Source: Kitasatospora mediocidica KCTC 9733
Lineage (GTDB): Bacteria; Actinomycetota; Actinomycetes; Streptomycetales; Streptomycetaceae
Reading direction: 5' to 3'
NCBI RefSeq assembly: GCF_000744225.1
Contig: NZ_JQLN01000007.1
Location: 124,001 to 188,000 of the forward strand
DNA: 64,000 nucleotides
A program made the translations under genes and the position numbers. The notes beneath the pieces were generated by a model, which was given only the letters and a program-made list of their open reading frames with translations, had not been told where the DNA came from and searched no databases. Positions 53,173 through 61,300 of this stretch are shown in pieces (positions within the stretch are counted from its first letter, which is position 1; the number at the start of each line of letters is the position of its first letter).

Positions 53173-53248
53173 TCCCCCTGGTCACAGTGGCGCGAGGGCA
53201 TGATCATAACCACCGCCCGGCGCCGCTGCGGACCGTCGGCGGCGCCGG

Positions 53249-54985
53249 TCAACCTGCCGCGCGCAGCGCGGCGAGGATCTCTGCCACCTCACCCGCCGGC
53301 CGAACGTCGGTGAGGCCGGCCAGCAGCTTCGTCGCGTCGTCGATGGCGTCGGCGTCATGCAGCGCGACCACCACCTTCGCGACACCGACCGGCCGGCGCA
53401 GACTCGTCACGGTGCTCAGGAGGTAGTCGGCATCCTCGTGGTTGCCGGCCCCGCGCAACCCTGCCAGGACCACCACCACCCGGTGTGCTGCGCCCATATG
53501 AGCCAGATACCTCAGACCGCTCTGAATCTCGTCGGAGAAGCCTGCCACACGGACCGCGGTCAGCAGCTCCGCTGCTTCCGGAGACGATCGGTGATTGAAG
53601 AGGACCAGCGCGACCCGCCCGATCAACACGCTCCGCGTGACGTCACGCAGCATGACCATGCCCGCTGCAACGTCCGGCACGGTACAGGAACTGAAGAACG
53701 CCTCCAGGGTGTCCATCGCACGATTCCGCTGCTGGATCCCCTCCAGGGCGGCGGCCACCGCGATGGCCCCGCCCAGTGGACGTGTGCGCCCGACACTTCT
53801 GGCCACCTGCGCAGCGTCCAGAACCAGGCCTTCCTCCGCCAGCGATTCCACGGCCTTCGCCACATCGGCGGGCGGCCAGTTCCTGCCGATCCCCCGCAAC
53901 AGCAGATCCGCCGTGGCGGCATCCGTCTCCCGCAGGCGGACCACCGTGGCACCGACCCTCCCCGGTGCCGCCCGGAACCGACCGGGCTTCGGCGAGTTGT
54001 CTGCGTTGTCCGAGTTCTCCACCGTCGGGATGGAGAACTCGGCTACAGGCACCGGGCTTTCGTCCAGGTCCTCGCGGGCCTCACGGGTCAGCTGCTCGCT
54101 CGCGTCGTTCGCGGCGTGCACCTTGTCCAGCGCCTCGGCGATGTCGTCGAGGAAGACGTCGTCGGCATCGGCGGCACCGAACGGGACGGGAAGCGCCGCG
54201 TCCGCCGCCTCCTCCTCGACGGCCACCGTCCTGCGCAGGTCGTCGAGTTCCCGTTGCAGCACGTCCGCCCGGCGTTGGGCCAGATCGCGCAGGGTAAGGG
54301 CCTCCTGCCGCTCGGCCTCGGCCCGGGACTTCTCCTCCTCGGCCCGCCGCAGATGGCCGAGAGCCGACCGCAACCGGTTGCGTACCCGCTCGTGATCCGG
54401 CGTGGGACGCACGCCGACGGGATGCGTGTCCAGGTGGCGCTGCAGATCGGAGATCTTCACCTGCAGCTGGTTGATCATGTTCAGCAGCAGCACCACCAAC
54501 TGACTGCTGGTGGCGAGCGCCTGGTCACTGCGCGCCTTGGCTTCGAGGGTGCGGACCAGCTGGTCCTGGACGGCGATGGTGTGCTGCTGACGGCGCACCA
54601 ACTGCGCCTGCTCGGCGCGTCCGTCGGCGGACGCCGTGCCGCCCCCGAGCAGTTGGGCCGCCTCGACCGCGGACCAGAGTTCGCGAGCCCTGGCGAGGCG
54701 CGGCGCGGCCGTCCGGTGGTCACTGGAGCAGACGTCGACCACCGCCTCCGCGAAGACCAGATCCAACCGCCTGCCGCTGAGCCGGGCACTCACGGTGGCC
54801 CGGCTGGGCACGGACGCCCCGCTGAAGTGCTCCTCGGTGAATCCGCTCATCAGTTCGTCGAGCGTCAGCCCGGCCTCCTCGACGCACCGGCGCAGATGCG
54901 CGGCGAGCGCGTTGATCCCCTCGTTCGTGCCGTGCAACGGCCCCCAGGGCCGGCCGCCCACGCCTCCCGGCTGTGCTGCGCGCAA
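53249..54985 (-). CDS. Coiled-coil protein with helical repeats, unknown function
   Basis: 578 residues. The N-terminal 100 residues (GINALAAHLRRCVEEAGLTLDELM, SRATVSARLSGRRL) look like a degenerate helix-turn-helix. A long coiled coil spans about 130-265 (AEQAQLVRRQQHTIAVQDQL, RAEAERQEALTLRDLAQRRA). A Pro/Asp/Ser linker leads to a C-terminal region of four to five helical repeats of about 40 residues (ATADLLLRGIGRNWPPADVA, ADYLLSTVTSLRRPVGVAKV). The repeat style is similar to the protein at 8991-10709. I do not recognise a function; a scaffold or signalling role is plausible. The exact start is uncertain. Confidence 0.7.
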   Translation of the reverse strand: MRAAQPGGVGGRPWGPLHGTNEGINALAAHLRRCVEEAGLTLDELMSGFTEEHFSGASVPSRATVSARLSGRRLDLVFAEAVVDVCSSDHRTAAPRLARARELWSAVEAAQLLGGGTASADGRAEQAQLVRRQQHTIAVQDQLVRTLEAKARSDQALATSSQLVVLLLNMINQLQVKISDLQRHLDTHPVGVRPTPDHERVRNRLRSALGHLRRAEEEKSRAEAERQEALTLRDLAQRRADVLQRELDDLRRTVAVEEEAADAALPVPFGAADADDVFLDDIAEALDKVHAANDASEQLTREAREDLDESPVPVAEFSIPTVENSDNADNSPKPGRFRAAPGRVGATVVRLRETDAATADLLLRGIGRNWPPADVAKAVESLAEEGLVLDAAQVARSVGRTRPLGGAIAVAAALEGIQQRNRAMDTLEAFFSSCTVPDVAAGMVMLRDVTRSVLIGRVALVLFNHRSSPEAAELLTAVRVAGFSDEIQSGLRYLAHMGAAHRVVVVLAGLRGAGNHEDADYLLSTVTSLRRPVGVAKVVVALHDADAIDDATKLLAGLTDVRPAGEVAEILAALRAAG

Positions 54986-55193
54986 CCCCGAACCCCCTCT
55001 GCTCCGCGCCGGGTCCGCCGTCCGGGTTGTCCACCGACGTCCACCGGACGGCGAGACCGCCTGGACCAGGTCATCAGATCAGAGACATCGTCTGTTCCGC
55101 TGCCCTTTCGACCAGTTGGGGCGGTCGGCCTCGCGAGTCGCCCAGCGCGCCTGCCGGGCCTCTGACCTTCTGCCCCCGAGGGACCTGATCACC

Positions 55194-55403
55194 ATGACGC
55201 ACGACATGCCCACCCGCCGCACGCCCTCCGCCGACCTGCTCGCCTTCCTCGCCGTCCTGGTCACCGGAGTGGTGCTGATCTGCGTGGGCCACCTCTCCCC
55301 CGAGGCCCTGACCGCCGTCGCGGTCGCCCAGGGCGCCCTGTACGCCGCGTGGATCCGGCCCCCGCGCGCCGCCCACGGGGCGGCCGAGCCGACGCGGCGC
55401 TGA
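55194..55403 (+). CDS. Small two-helix membrane protein
   Basis: 69 residues with GAGGGA ahead of the ATG. Two hydrophobic segments, LLAFLAVLVTGVVLICVG and ALTAVAVAQGALYAAWI, are joined by a short HLSPE loop; both ends are basic. No family recognised. It ends 16 bases before a perfect bidirectional terminator, which supports a real transcription unit. Confidence 0.6.
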   Translation: MTHDMPTRRTPSADLLAFLAVLVTGVVLICVGHLSPEALTAVAVAQGALYAAWIRPPRAAHGAAEPTRR

Positions 55404-55418
55404 CGGCGGCAGGCGCGC

Positions 55419-55452
55419 CGATCCCCCCACGCGGCTGCGCGTGGGGGGATCG
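55419..55452. terminator. Bidirectional hairpin terminator
   Basis: Perfect 15-base arms CGATCCCCCCACGCG and complement around GCTG, placed between the convergent small membrane protein gene and the G1 peptidase gene. Confidence 0.8.
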
Positions 55453-55465
55453 GCGTGCCCGAGGA

Positions 55466-56200
55466 TCAGGCGTGCAACCAGGAGATGCTGAAGTTTCCGC
55501 CGCTGAGGGCGGAGTTCTTCGTCAGCATGGTGGTCCTGCGCTCCAGGCTGGTGGAGTTCATGGTGCCCGCACCCGAGAGCGGGACGCCGTTGGCGGTCAC
55601 GTTGCTGAAGGTCACCGTCCCGAAGTTGGCGACGGCGGGCATCCGGTTGCCGAGGTCCTCGAGTATCGCCTCGGCGGAGGAGAGCTGGTAACTACCGGTC
55701 TCGTGGTAGGTCTTGGTCCAGCCCTGGGTGGTGTCGGTCTCGGTGAGCGTGAAGGAGGTACCGCTCACCGAGACCGAGGCGGTGACCCGGTCACCGGCCG
55801 CGACGGGCTCGGTGAAGTAGATCGAGTCGGCCGGGTACATCTCGACCCACGGGTAGTAGCCGGCGACGCCGTTGGTGCAGTCCTGGTCGAAGCCGATCTG
55901 TTCGACGGTCTGCGAGCTCCAGCCGTCGAGACCGATCCACGGTGAGACCGAACTGTTCGGGGTCGCCGAGCAGTTGAGCGACGGAACGGTCCAGGAGCCG
56001 GTCACCGAGGTGTAGGTCTCGCCGGTGGCGGCGTAGCCGGCCCAGATGTTGTCGGCGTGCCGGGCGCCATGGTCGTAGTGCGGGAAGGCCGGGGCGGAGG
56101 TCGCGGCGGAGGCCGGGGCTGCGGCGACCAGCGCTGCGGTGAGCAGCGCCGGGACGGCGGTGGCCAGGAAGGTCGTCACGCGGTGCCGGTGGAGAGTCAT
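55466..56200 (-). CDS. Secreted G1-family glutamic peptidase (eqolisin-like)
   Basis: 244 residues from the ATG at 56200 (AGAGGACC upstream). After a Sec signal (FLATAVPALLTAALVAAAPASA) come the eqolisin signatures: WAGYAATGETYTSVTGSWTVP, SPWIGLDGWSSQTVEQIG with the catalytic Gln, YYPWVEMYP, and SSAEAILEDL with the catalytic Glu. These acid-active proteases use a Gln-Glu dyad. Length fits a secreted mature enzyme of about 210 residues. It is convergent with the small membrane protein gene across a shared terminator. Confidence 0.85.
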   Translation of the reverse strand: MTLHRHRVTTFLATAVPALLTAALVAAAPASAATSAPAFPHYDHGARHADNIWAGYAATGETYTSVTGSWTVPSLNCSATPNSSVSPWIGLDGWSSQTVEQIGFDQDCTNGVAGYYPWVEMYPADSIYFTEPVAAGDRVTASVSVSGTSFTLTETDTTQGWTKTYHETGSYQLSSAEAILEDLGNRMPAVANFGTVTFSNVTANGVPLSGAGTMNSTSLERRTTMLTKNSALSGGNFSISWLHA

Positions 56201-56477
56201 GGGGGTCCTCTGTCTGGTCGAAGTGCCGGCGCTGACCATGCGGGGGTGCCCGCGCCGGTGACAGTGCGGTGCCGTCCCGGACCCGGCCCGGCCGGAGCCG
56301 GGCGTTCCGGGGCATGACGAGGTACCAATTCCCGTACGGGAGTGGCGTGCTGACAATGTGCTGTCATGCACGCATCGAAGGCTAGGGACCCGGCCGCGAC
56401 GCTACAAGAGCGCGCCGCGGAGATCTTCGGGGCATCGGGCGGCCGGGGGCGCGAAGGCGGACCCGGCGAAGGCGGAT

Positions 56478-56516
56478 ACGACCGCGCGCCGCCGGGTTAC
56501 GGCGGCGCGCGGTCGT
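56478..56516. terminator. 17-bp-stem hairpin near the TetR gene
   Basis: Arms 56478-56494 and 56500-56516 pair perfectly around GGTTA. It lies 72 bases past the TetR gene stop on the minus strand and in the 387-bp gene-free gap up to the G1 peptidase. The rest of that gap shows no gene. Confidence 0.7.
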
Positions 56517-56587
56517 GCACGAAGTGCCCGGATATCCGGAACAGTTCGGAGAATCAGATCAGATTGTCCGCGCTCCCGGCGGCAGGT

Positions 56588-57208
56588 TCAGCCGGCGACC
56601 GGCTGGAGCGCCCGCCAGGCCTCGGCGGCGGCCTCGTCGGCGGGCAGCGGGTCCGCGCCGCGCAGCCAGTAGCTCAGCAGGGCGATGAAGGAGCCGGCTG
56701 CGCACTGGGCCCGCAACTGGACGCCCGGCGCCTCGCGCGGGCCGAGGCCGGCGTCGACCAGGTGCAGCGCGACCTGCTCAGCGACCAGCTGGTGCAGCCG
56801 GTCGTTGAAGCGGGCCGACCCGCACGGCCCGAGCATCCGCCGGTAGAGCACGACGTTCGACTCGACGTGGCGGAACGCGTCGGCGAACGCCTGCGGCATC
56901 GCCTCCGGCAGCACCACCAGCGGGCAGCGGGCGACCAGCGCGACCAGGCTGGTCAGCTCGTCCTCCATCGCGTCCAGCAGCAGTTCGTCGCGGTCGCGGT
57001 AGTGCTGGTAGACCGTCGCACGGTTGACCGTGGCCCGTTCGGCGACGTGCGCGATGGTGATGGTGTCGGGGTCCCGCTCGGTGGCGAGTTCCAGGACGGC
57101 AGCCCGCAACAACGCGCGGGTCCGGCGCACGCGGGGGTCGACGCGCTTGGCGCCCGCCTCTGCCGCCCCGGCGCCTGTGGTCGCGTCGTCTGTCGTCGAT
57201 GTGGACAT
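56588..57208 (-). CDS. TetR-family transcriptional regulator
   Basis: 206 residues from the ATG at 57208; a GTG five codons earlier is possible. The DNA-binding helix-turn-helix is ITIAHVAERATVNRATVYQHYRDRDELL, given here in its parts ITIAHVAERA and NRATVYQHY. The C-terminal ligand domain (LYRRMLGPCGSARFND, CAAGSFIALLSYWLRG) is of the TetR_C type found with efflux or biosynthetic genes. It is followed upstream by the LuxR-type gene only 18 bases away, so both may share a transcript. Its target and ligand are unknown. Confidence 0.85.
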   Translation of the reverse strand: MSTSTTDDATTGAGAAEAGAKRVDPRVRRTRALLRAAVLELATERDPDTITIAHVAERATVNRATVYQHYRDRDELLLDAMEDELTSLVALVARCPLVVLPEAMPQAFADAFRHVESNVVLYRRMLGPCGSARFNDRLHQLVAEQVALHLVDAGLGPREAPGVQLRAQCAAGSFIALLSYWLRGADPLPADEAAAEAWRALQPVAG

Positions 57209-57226
57209 CTGGCCACTGTACACCGG

Positions 57227-57973
57227 TTAATCGACAGATGTCGTGGAGTGCCAGGGGGCGAAAGCACCGGACCCCGCGAGGACCGGGACCGGCTCCCGGT
57301 TCGGGTCGGTCAGCAGGCCGTGCTCGATGGCCCGGACCACCGCCAGCGTCCGGTTCGGGCAGTTGAGCTTGGCCAGCACGTTGCCCACCAGCCGCTTCAC
57401 GCCGTGCTCCGAGATCTGCAGCCGCCGGGCCGCCTGCTTGTTGCTGAGCCCCTCGGCCACCAGGCGCAGCACCTGGAGCTCGCGCGGGGTGAGCCCGGTC
57501 CCCGGCGGCCCCCAGGGCTGGGCCTGCGGCGCCGGCCGGCCCGCCTGCCGCAGCACCCGCCGGGCGAGGGTGGCGGACACGTAGAACTTGCCCGCCACGA
57601 TGTCGCAGATGGCGTCGTCGAAGATCTTGGGCGTCAGCCCGGACCAGTCGACCAGCGCATGGACGCAGGAGTGCGTCGCGTGCGGCACCCCCACCCCGTC
57701 GGCGCCGTCGACCAGCAGCAACAGCCGTACCGCGTGCGCGCCCAGGCCGTCCGCGGTGGCGAGGTTCTCCGCCGCCGCGAGCTCGGCCGCCGACATCACG
57801 ACCAGGTCGCAGGCGGTGGCCCCCGACCGGATCGCCTCCTCGCCGGTGCGGAAGCACTGGACGCTGCCAACGCGTCCGAGGTGACGGAGCATTCCCTCCA
57901 CGCCGTACCTGCGGACCTCGTTCCCCAGAATCAGCGCGACTTTCAGGTCGGCCTCATTCGATCGAATGGACAT
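57227..57973 (-). CDS. Atypical response regulator with LuxR-type DNA-binding domain
   Basis: 248 residues from the ATG at 57973 (GGGGA upstream). The N-terminal 140 residues follow a receiver fold (VALILGNEVRRYGVEGML), but the phospho-acceptor region reads CDLVVMSAAEL, so the usual Asp after the third strand is missing. The C-terminal LuxR helix-turn-helix is complete: LTPRELQVLRLVAEGLSNKQAA, then ISEHGVKRLVGNVLAKL. Such pseudo-receivers are common as orphan pathway regulators responding to small molecules or partner proteins. It probably controls the neighbouring phosphopantetheinyl transferase or monooxygenase genes. Confidence 0.82.
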   Translation of the reverse strand: MSIRSNEADLKVALILGNEVRRYGVEGMLRHLGRVGSVQCFRTGEEAIRSGATACDLVVMSAAELAAAENLATADGLGAHAVRLLLLVDGADGVGVPHATHSCVHALVDWSGLTPKIFDDAICDIVAGKFYVSATLARRVLRQAGRPAPQAQPWGPPGTGLTPRELQVLRLVAEGLSNKQAARRLQISEHGVKRLVGNVLAKLNCPNRTLAVVRAIEHGLLTDPNREPVPVLAGSGAFAPWHSTTSVD

Positions 57974-58044
57974 GTGAATCCCCCTTGACGTATGCGTGCG
58001 ATCTTGCAATGGACGGCCGGACGCGGCAGGGCAGGCCGGAACCG

Positions 58045-58773
58045 TCAGACGCCCGGCTCCGCGACCGCGAGCGCCGCGACATGGTCCGGCCCGACCCGGA
58101 GGTCCTCGACCAGCCAGCTGTCGACCTCGCACCCGGGAACCGCGAGGCGGACCCTCGCCCGGCGCTCCCCGGGCGCCACGTCCACCCCCGCCAGCGCGGC
58201 TTCGACCCCGATCCCGCCGGCCTTCAGCACCGCTTCCTTCCTGGTCCAGCAGCGGACGAAGCCGGCGGCCCGGCGGTGCTCCGGGAGGGCGGCGAGGTAG
58301 CCACGCTCGCTCGCGCTCAGCACGGCGGGGGCGAGCGGGGCGAAGCCCGTCCGCCGTGCGGGTTCGAGATCGACGCCCACCCGCACCCCGTCGGCGGCCG
58401 CGCAGAGCCAGTACGGGCCCGACCTCGACAGGCTCAACTCCCAGCCGGTGCGCGGGTACCGGATGTACGGACGGCCGTGGCCGACCCGGCCGCAGCCCGC
58501 GCAGGGGTGCCGGTCGAACCGGATCTCGGCCGGCCGGCAGCCCAGCTCCCGGGCCAGGAAACGTCGGACCCCGGCGTGCGCGCCGGCGAAGTGGACAGCG
58601 CGGACCAGGTTGCGAAAGGCCGAGAACCGCTCCCGCTCCTCGGCCGAAAGGATGTCGAGATCACCGGAGACCAGCTGCGCCGTGGACCGTCCGAACCGGA
58701 CGATTACCCTGCCGTGCGCCAAGTGCCGCACGGGCCTTCCGGTTTCCCCCTCGATGACGTGTTGAACAGTCAA
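58045..58773 (-). CDS. Sfp-type phosphopantetheinyl transferase
   Basis: 242 residues from a TTG at 58773, preceded by AAGGAAG; a GTG at 58827 would add 18 residues and cannot be excluded. Motifs: YIRYPRTGWELSLSRSG, the Mg-binding GVDLEPARR and FVRCWTRKEAVLKAGGIG (W-x-x-KEA). It transfers phosphopantetheine from CoA to carrier-protein Ser. A CxxC-like pair (CAGCGR) sits ahead of the core. It could serve the synthase ACPs 10 kb away, although the second synthase already ends in its own transferase domain. Confidence 0.83.
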   Translation of the reverse strand: MTVQHVIEGETGRPVRHLAHGRVIVRFGRSTAQLVSGDLDILSAEERERFSAFRNLVRAVHFAGAHAGVRRFLARELGCRPAEIRFDRHPCAGCGRVGHGRPYIRYPRTGWELSLSRSGPYWLCAAADGVRVGVDLEPARRTGFAPLAPAVLSASERGYLAALPEHRRAAGFVRCWTRKEAVLKAGGIGVEAALAGVDVAPGERRARVRLAVPGCEVDSWLVEDLRVGPDHVAALAVAEPGV

Positions 58774-59112
58774 TGAACTGACTTCCTTCCCCGTTGTTCG
58801 CGGCGAATCCCTGCATCGGATCCGCACCGCGGGTTCCCCGGACCCGTCGGCTGCTGCCTCAATGCAACACGTCCGCGCTGTACTTTCCCTGTAAGAACGA
58901 CCGCCACAGATGACGATCGTTCGACTACGTTCCGTGATCCATCGGCGGTAACCGCCCTGTTACCGGCCGCGCTACCGCCGCCCTACCCGATCGGCGTGCT
59001 CGAACGGATCCGGGGCCGCCTCCCTAAGGGCCGGTCGAGCGGGCCTTCTGCCGATCCGCGGGCGTCACCAGACTGCTGAGGACTCTGTCCCCGCTAGCAC
59101 GGAGGAACAACG
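58774..59112. other. Divergent promoter region before the FAD monooxygenase
   Basis: Gene-free 339-bp gap. It contains an inverted repeat CGGTAAC-N6-GTTACCG at 58946-58965, operator-like in size. The segment about 58850-58930 is less GC-rich than its surroundings and likely holds promoters for both divergent genes. No leader peptide or terminator seen. Confidence 0.45.
58946..58965. promoter_or_regulatory. CGGTAAC-N6-GTTACCG inverted repeat
   Basis: Perfect 7-base arms with a CGCCCT spacer, 148 bases before the monooxygenase start. Size and spacing suit a dimeric repressor such as the TetR protein encoded at 56588-57208; the link is a guess. Confidence 0.4.
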
Positions 59113-60336
59113 ATGACCACAGACGACCCGGCCGGGCCCGACATCGAGGCGGACGTGTGCGTGGTCGGCGGCGGCGCCGGCGCGCTCTTCGCGGCGCTGC
59201 TCAGCGCGCGCTCTGGCCAGTCAGTAGTCCTGCTCTCCCCCAAGGCCGAGTTCGAGCAGGCGGGGGCGGGGATCTCCCCACTGCTGGCCCCGCCGACGCT
59301 GGGTCTGCTGGCCGCCGAGGGCATCGACGACGAGCTGACGCGGGCCGGACAGCGGGTCCTGGGGGTGGACGACCACGGGAGCGCCGGCCTGCTCTCCAGC
59401 TGGCGCTACGCCGACCACCCCGGCATCGCCCGCCCGCACGGCCTGACCGTGCCGACCGGCACCCTCGTCCAGGCGCTGCTGACCCGGCTGCGCGCCGAGC
59501 CGGGCGCGCGGGTGCGGACCGGCGAGAGCGTCGTCGCCGTCGAGCAGGACGACGAGGGGGTCCTGCTCACGACGGCCCGCAGCGGCGAGGCCGACGGCTC
59601 AGCGCCCGGCCGGATCCGGGCCCGGTACGCCGTCGCCGCCGACGGACGACATTCCGGGCTAAGGGAGTTGGTCGGGATCACCGTCGAGGAGTCGGTCTTC
59701 GACCGGCCCGCCTGGCTGCTGGTCGCCCCGGCCGTCCCGGGCCGCGAACCGGTGCTCCTGGTGCACCACCAGGCGCCGCGCGCGCTCTTCACCATCCCCA
59801 CCCCGGGACCGTCGATCGCCCTGGTCTGGTCGCCCGACCGCGGCGAGGAACAGGCGCTGGAGGAGGGCGGGCCGGCCGCCCTGGCCGGGCAACTGAAGTC
59901 GGTCGACCCGGAGTTGTCCGCCTGGTTGGGCGAGGTCGACGGCCGGACCTCCCCGCTGATGCGGCTCGGCTTCACGCTCTGGCGGGCCTCGGCCTGGCGG
60001 GCCGGCCGGGTGCTGCTGCTCGGCGAGAGCGCGCACGGCCTGCACACGCTCGGCGGGCAGGGGCTCAACCAGTCGCTGCAGAGCGCGGCTTCGCTGAGCC
60101 GGGCGGTCCACGAGGCGCTCGCCTCGGGCGATGCCGCCCGGATCGGTGCCTACGAGAGCGTTCGGCGGCCGCATGTGGAGCGGCTGCAGGATCTCCAGTG
60201 GAACCTTCAGGCGCTCGGCTACAGCACGGCCCCGGCCGAACGCGGCGCGCACGAGGACTTCATCGACGTGATGACCCGGCTGCACCCCGAGCTGGTCGCC
60301 CAACTCGCGGGCGGCGCAGCCCCGTCGGGGTCCTGA
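59113..60336 (+). CDS. FAD-dependent monooxygenase (PHBH group)
   Basis: 407 residues with GGAGGA just before the ATG. The dinucleotide fold VCVVGGGAGALFAALLSARSG is at the N-terminus; YAVAADGRHSGLRELVGI is the DG motif; and GRVLLLGESAHGLHTLGGQGLNQ is the second FAD motif. Aromatic hydroxylases normally have GD there, while this protein has GES, a conservative change at a ribose contact. It would hydroxylate or epoxidise a small molecule with NAD(P)H and O2. It is divergent from the phosphopantetheinyl transferase gene and may tailor a polyketide. Confidence 0.86.
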   Translation: MTTDDPAGPDIEADVCVVGGGAGALFAALLSARSGQSVVLLSPKAEFEQAGAGISPLLAPPTLGLLAAEGIDDELTRAGQRVLGVDDHGSAGLLSSWRYADHPGIARPHGLTVPTGTLVQALLTRLRAEPGARVRTGESVVAVEQDDEGVLLTTARSGEADGSAPGRIRARYAVAADGRHSGLRELVGITVEESVFDRPAWLLVAPAVPGREPVLLVHHQAPRALFTIPTPGPSIALVWSPDRGEEQALEEGGPAALAGQLKSVDPELSAWLGEVDGRTSPLMRLGFTLWRASAWRAGRVLLLGESAHGLHTLGGQGLNQSLQSAASLSRAVHEALASGDAARIGAYESVRRPHVERLQDLQWNLQALGYSTAPAERGAHEDFIDVMTRLHPELVAQLAGGAAPSGS

Positions 60337-60397
60337 GCCCCGCGCGGTGCCCGGGCGTGGGTCGGCACCGACCCCGCCCGGGCGGATCCCGCGGACG

Positions 60398-61300
60398 TCA
60401 CGCGGAGGTGGTCCAGGGGGCGAGGAAGTTCTCGTCCATCCGGTTCTGCTGGCCGAGCAGGGTGGCCGTCTGGGTCAGGCCGATCCCCTGCATGTCGGTG
60501 CGCAGGCGGTCGACCACTTGGCGGTAGGTGACCTGCGGGTCGGACTGGTTGAAGACGTCCAGCAGGCCCTGGGTCAGGCCGCCGTGGCCGTTGCCCCCGG
60601 CGTTGTCGGCGTCGCTCTCGTCGTAGCGGCAGGCGGCGAGAACGGTGGACTTGGAGAGCGGGACGAAGCTCTTGTTGTCGTCGACGCTGCAGACGACGCC
60701 GTTGCCCTGGCCGGTGACGTTGCTGACGTTGCCGTCCATCGCGGTGCTGTCCGGCGGCAGCGTCACACCGCACGGGATGACGGTGGTCATGCTGCCGACG
60801 CAGGCCTGGACCAGCGCGGACGAGTAGTCACCCGAGCGGACGAGGGAGTCCGGGGTTCCCTCGTGCAGCCCACCGGAGTTACAACTATCCATGATGAGAG
60901 TGAAGTTGACGGTCGACTGGTCGAGGTTGTCGGCCATCGAGTAGAAGTCCCGGTCGGTGATCAGGTCCCCGCTGGCGGGGATGATGCACTCGTAGAAGCG
61001 GCCGCCGGGGTTGGTCATGTCCTGGGGCAGCCGCCCGCCGTGGCCCGCGTAGCACAGGACAGCCACGTCACCCGCGCTGGAGGCGCTCAGCATGTCCCCC
61101 ACCGCGCTCTTGATCGCGGCGCTGGTGGCCGCGCCGTCGGTGAGGAAGGAGCTGATCTGGTCGAAGCCGAAGGTGCTGGTGAGCATGTCCTTCATCGAGT
61201 TGGCGTCGGCGACGCAGCCGCTCAGGTTGCCGACGGTGAAGTTGGGGTTGTTCTGTCCGCTGTAGTCGTTGATGCCGACGATGACGGCTCGTTTGGTCAT
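60398..61300 (-). CDS. Caspase-like protease (peptidase C14, metacaspase type)
   Basis: 300 residues. The N-terminus KRAVIVGINDYSG is the classic first strand; the catalytic His is in VLCYAGHGGRLP and the Cys in LIMDSCNSGG. The DAN-x-M-x-D-M-L block after the first strand fits bacterial metacaspases. Its ATG overlaps the stop of the 702-residue gene upstream (ATGA), so it is translated right after it. Unlike the caspase at 10706, it has no EACC1-like gene; its partners are beta-rich proteins of unknown function. Confidence 0.88.
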   Translation of the reverse strand: MTKRAVIVGINDYSGQNNPNFTVGNLSGCVADANSMKDMLTSTFGFDQISSFLTDGAATSAAIKSAVGDMLSASSAGDVAVLCYAGHGGRLPQDMTNPGGRFYECIIPASGDLITDRDFYSMADNLDQSTVNFTLIMDSCNSGGLHEGTPDSLVRSGDYSSALVQACVGSMTTVIPCGVTLPPDSTAMDGNVSNVTGQGNGVVCSVDDNKSFVPLSKSTVLAACRYDESDADNAGGNGHGGLTQGLLDVFNQSDPQVTYRQVVDRLRTDMQGIGLTQTATLLGQQNRMDENFLAPWTTSA

